Assembly (NCBI RefSeq): GCF_000721495.1
Contig: NZ_JOHY01000012.1
Location: forward strand, 146,994 to 210,993
DNA: 64,000 nucleotides
Origin: Streptomyces sp. NRRL F-5123
GTDB taxonomy: Bacteria; Actinomycetota; Actinomycetes; Streptomycetales; Streptomycetaceae
Direction: 5' to 3'
Below the pieces are notes generated by a model. The model did not search any database, was not told where the DNA came from, and worked only from the letters and a program-made list of their open reading frames with translations. The translations under genes and the position numbers were made by a program. Positions within the stretch are counted from its first letter, which is position 1. Each line of letters opens with the position of its first letter. This document shows positions 62,801-64,000 of this stretch, in pieces.

Positions 62801-63612
62801 TGGCCGTTGCCGTCGTCGACGCTCTGGCCCGGCACGAAGCTCGCGGTCGCGTCGACCTGGCCGGCCAGGTCGGGGTGGTCGAGGTCGGCGCCGGTGTCGA
62901 GGACGGCGACCTCGACGCCCTTGCCGTCGAAGCCCTGCTGCCAGGCGTCGGTCGCCTTGACCTGCGCCGTCTGGTCGGCGAGCGACGCTTTCACCTGGCC
63001 GTCGAGCCACAGCTTGCCGATGCCGCCGCCCAGCGTGCGCGGCGCGGCGCCGGGCGCGACCGCGTGCCAGAACGTACGGGCCTGGTCCTTGCGGGCGCGC
63101 AGCGCGGTCGCGTCGATCGACGCGAGCGTGCGCAGGGACGTGGTGCCCGCGGGCGCGGCCGGGGGCCGGCTGTTTCGCGGGGCGCTCGCGATCAGCGGCA
63201 GGGAGGTGGTGTGCGCGTCGTCGTACCCCATGGCCACCAGCGTGGTGACGTCGAACAGCCGCGGGTCCAACTTGCCTGCGGCGAGCAGCGGTTCGGCCTG
63301 CCGGGGGACGGCGTACGTGTCGCCGCCGTGGGTCTGCACCTCCACACCGCCGGTGCCCGCCTCGGCGGGGTCGACGGACACGACGTCGTTGGCGCCCGGC
63401 AGGTCGGTGTAGTGCACGCGGTCGCCGGTGACCAGGGTGACGTCGTAGGACGGTCCGGCGGCGGGGCCGCTCGCCGCCCCCGGCGCTGCCGTCGCCGCTG
63501 CCGTCGCCGGTGAAGCGTCCGCTGACGCGGCCGACGCCCCTGACCAGCCGATGAGCGCCATGGTGAGCGCTGTGGCCGCCGGGAGGTACCGGCGTCTGGG
63601 TATGGATCGCAT
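59854..63612 (-). CDS. Secreted subtilisin-family (S8) serine protease, 1252 aa
   Basis: The signal peptide is about residues 1-30 (RSIPRRRYLPAATALTMALIGWSGASAASA). A propeptide follows, then the S8 catalytic domain with D239 in VLDTGADLDHPDL, H271 in GHGTHTAS and S445 in GTSMATPLVAG. A PA-like insertion (ARGKAVVVDRSTGVTAAQRAQAAAGAGAAMLIVAND) and long C-terminal beta domains of ~600 residues follow. Around residue 550 the chain has GATGATGATGATGG from 9-bp DNA repeats. This large architecture is common among Streptomyces extracellular proteases. Gene alone, with strong terminator. Confidence 0.93.
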   Translation of the reverse strand: MRSIPRRRYLPAATALTMALIGWSGASAASADASPATAAATAAPGAASGPAAGPSYDVTLVTGDRVHYTDLPGANDVVSVDPAEAGTGGVEVQTHGGDTYAVPRQAEPLLAAGKLDPRLFDVTTLVAMGYDDAHTTSLPLIASAPRNSRPPAAPAGTTSLRTLASIDATALRARKDQARTFWHAVAPGAAPRTLGGGIGKLWLDGQVKASLADQTAQVKATDAWQQGFDGKGVEVAVLDTGADLDHPDLAGQVDATASFVPGQSVDDGNGHGTHTASTIAGTGAASGGKEKGAAPGARLLVGKVLGNEGTGDESYSIAGMEWAKAQGADIVSMSLGSPDGSDGTDPMSEAVDELSADGGPLFVIAAGNAYGPGTIGSPGAAAAALTVAAVDGNDRRADFSSQGPLTGTHGLKPDVSAPGVDVTAAASQSVPGWPGGLYRTMSGTSMATPLVAGTAAILKGRHPDWSGQRIKDALMSTSDRTGETPYEAGTGRVAVGTAVGSTIEATGSVAAAAYDWPNTDAKATTRTVTYRNDGAADVTLDLSLDTGATGATGATGATGATGGAGGAYILSAPSVTVPAGGTAEVTLLLDPTKVPADTTFSGQVLATDSATGTLVAHTGFALFKEAEMYDCTIKVTGRDGSPLTDTVTLYSTAWSDPLYVDVTGGRATLRLPPGTYTATSYVDVPGEAPDSLGEALLISGDVTLGKDRPTGTADLDATKVRKVSMAPKRASETTEVVFGLQRTYADASAHGWTTSDLLPTVYDSFYVSPTAEVGNGTMKAFVHTRLREKSLAARTGTGRDITLTAQPGTTFHDGTRTLQTVYAGLGAASDYTGLDARGKAVVVDRSTGVTAAQRAQAAAGAGAAMLIVANDTRGRLSETYPAAGGLTIASVAQADGARLDTEARSGNGTLRVTQQQYPDYTYDLVQEFTGSIPDRPLTYTPKDSDLARVDNSFYAADGTLGFGGRYFIPAWGPGLGGDSYEAYARTTTEYVTGGTGATGSWYEQHEGLGAAAGYFERGRTASYTPGRRYDGAWFKPVQAPRFGADTYVPYATSSSTLYWNAAMWSGGDDGHVGSGSGAKQTALYRDGTRLAAFNAQSGRAYNLTAGHYTLVATGQRPAAGWSTSTRTSTTWGFDYQPSAPNSAARADVPLLDLSYDVDTDLRGAARAGQRLELGLRSATYTGDVAATSAALQVSYDDGATWRTAPLRRTGDGRWSAVLTTPRTAGSLSLRATAAAPGGLTVQQDVIRAVALA
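61930..61977. repeat. 9-bp tandem repeats inside the protease gene
   Basis: GGTGGCTCC repeats five times in a row (61930-61974) and encodes (Gly-Ala-Thr)n on the minus strand between catalytic and C-terminal domains. It is in frame, so copy changes would only lengthen or shorten a linker. Confidence 0.88.
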
Positions 63613-64000
63613 GGCAACGGTTTAGCCGTCGCGAGGGGCGTAGGCCCAGATCCGGCCATGGCGAACACCCGTCATGACGAGGATCGGACGGCGGCGCGGG
63701 AGCCCTGCGGGGCGGCGCCGGGAGGGAGCGGCGGTCGGGGCGGGGACGGCGGCCGTCGGGCGCCGTGGTCAATTGGCCGGGGCGCTTTTTCTCCGCCCGA
63801 ATTCCTGTCGACAAATCGGCTCAGTAACATCGTTGCGGCTAAAGAACTCCGCTGACGTTTGATTTCTCCCCGAGTGGTGTGAGCCACGCCTACAACCCGT
63901 GTTCGCGACTGTACAGAAAGCCGGTTTGCGGGGCATAATCGGCGGCCTGGGCCAACTGGCCCCAGCTCAGAAGACTTTCGGCGGCGAGACGCCTCGCAGG
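63613..64000. other. Protease promoter region and right window edge
   Basis: The 388 bp after the protease start hold no gene I can support. From 63770 the GC content falls (AAATCGGCTCAGTAACATCG, AACTCCGCTGACGTTTGATTTC), as expected for promoter DNA of the protease on the minus strand and possibly of a plus-strand gene starting beyond the window. Confidence 0.5.

Noticed and set aside
60292..63513. A 1073-residue open frame on the plus strand opposite the secreted protease
   Set aside because: Composition is Arg/Gly/Val-rich antisense of a high-GC gene, with no motifs or start signals; the minus-strand protease has a full catalytic triad and signal peptide.
63658..63887. Short overlapping open frames at the right edge
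   Set aside because: No ribosome site, unusual composition and overlap with the protease promoter region.

Overview
The window is very GC-rich, with many GTG starts, AGGAGG-type ribosome sites and families typical of Streptomyces (glyoxal/galactose-oxidase type radical copper oxidase, DUF2637, DUF6879, DUF6907, XRE regulators with DUF5753). It reads as a Streptomyces chromosome segment dominated by elements integrated at two tRNA genes.

Region 1 (1-7.5 kb): the 3' end of a radical copper oxidase gene. Then comes a decayed element in the 3' end of a tRNA-Glu gene (506-3585), bounded by a 30-bp direct repeat and holding relics of a DUF2637 transfer-type gene and a recombinase C-terminus, a DUF4260-TetR pair with twin operators, and a small secreted protein. 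Core genes follow: a small zincin-type metalloprotease, a proline-rich lipoprotein and a DEAD-box RNA helicase with a long RRDDR/SSSS tail.

Region 2 (7.5-39.7 kb): a tRNA-Lys(TTT) gene whose 3' half is the attL of a complete-looking HK97-type siphophage prophage. Nearly all lytic genes lie on the minus strand, so transcription runs from high to low coordinate: regulators, DUF6907/zinc proteins, primase, RepA-like ATPase, an iterated dyad (candidate origin), HNH, terminase, portal, protease, capsid, connectors, tail tube, frameshifted chaperone, tape measure, tail tip, endolysin and holin candidates. The repressor and tyrosine integrase are on the plus strand at the right end. Three plus-strand cargo genes (DUF6879 and a DUF5753 regulator among them) sit near the left end.

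Region 3 (39.7-56.2 kb): after the prophage attR the tRNA-Lys 3' half is repeated three more times, at 44.45, 53.20 and 55.19 kb, making five copies in all. The copies delimit three cargo cassettes with no recombinase gene of their own. All three end in the same 134-bp right flank and begin with a related ~97-bp left flank carrying a hairpin. Cassette A carries a methyltransferase, a GRDP-like protein, an ATPase-DUF6907 fusion, an HTH-TPR regulator and a NUDIX hydrolase. Cassette B carries a tight operon of DNA glycosylase, B12-type radical SAM, nucleotide kinase and MazG-like protein, followed by an aminoglycoside-phosphotransferase-like gene, under an equivalent regulator/ATPase pair. Cassette C carries a DUF6907 gene and a ribbon-helix-helix/253-aa gene pair that looks like a toxin-antitoxin unit. 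A fourth, decayed segment (55.2-56.2 kb) holds broken copies of cassette B genes.

Region 4 (56.2-64 kb): chromosome-like genes, namely a TetR repressor with an odd repeat-rich N-terminus divergent from a DHA2 drug-efflux pump, a TrmB/LuxR-type regulator, and a 1252-aa secreted subtilisin-family protease.

The most interesting proposal is that the tRNA-Lys locus accumulates integrase-less cassettes that share ends and a regulatory head module but carry different nucleotide- or SAM-related effector genes. This is inferred from sequence layout; mobility and function are untested.
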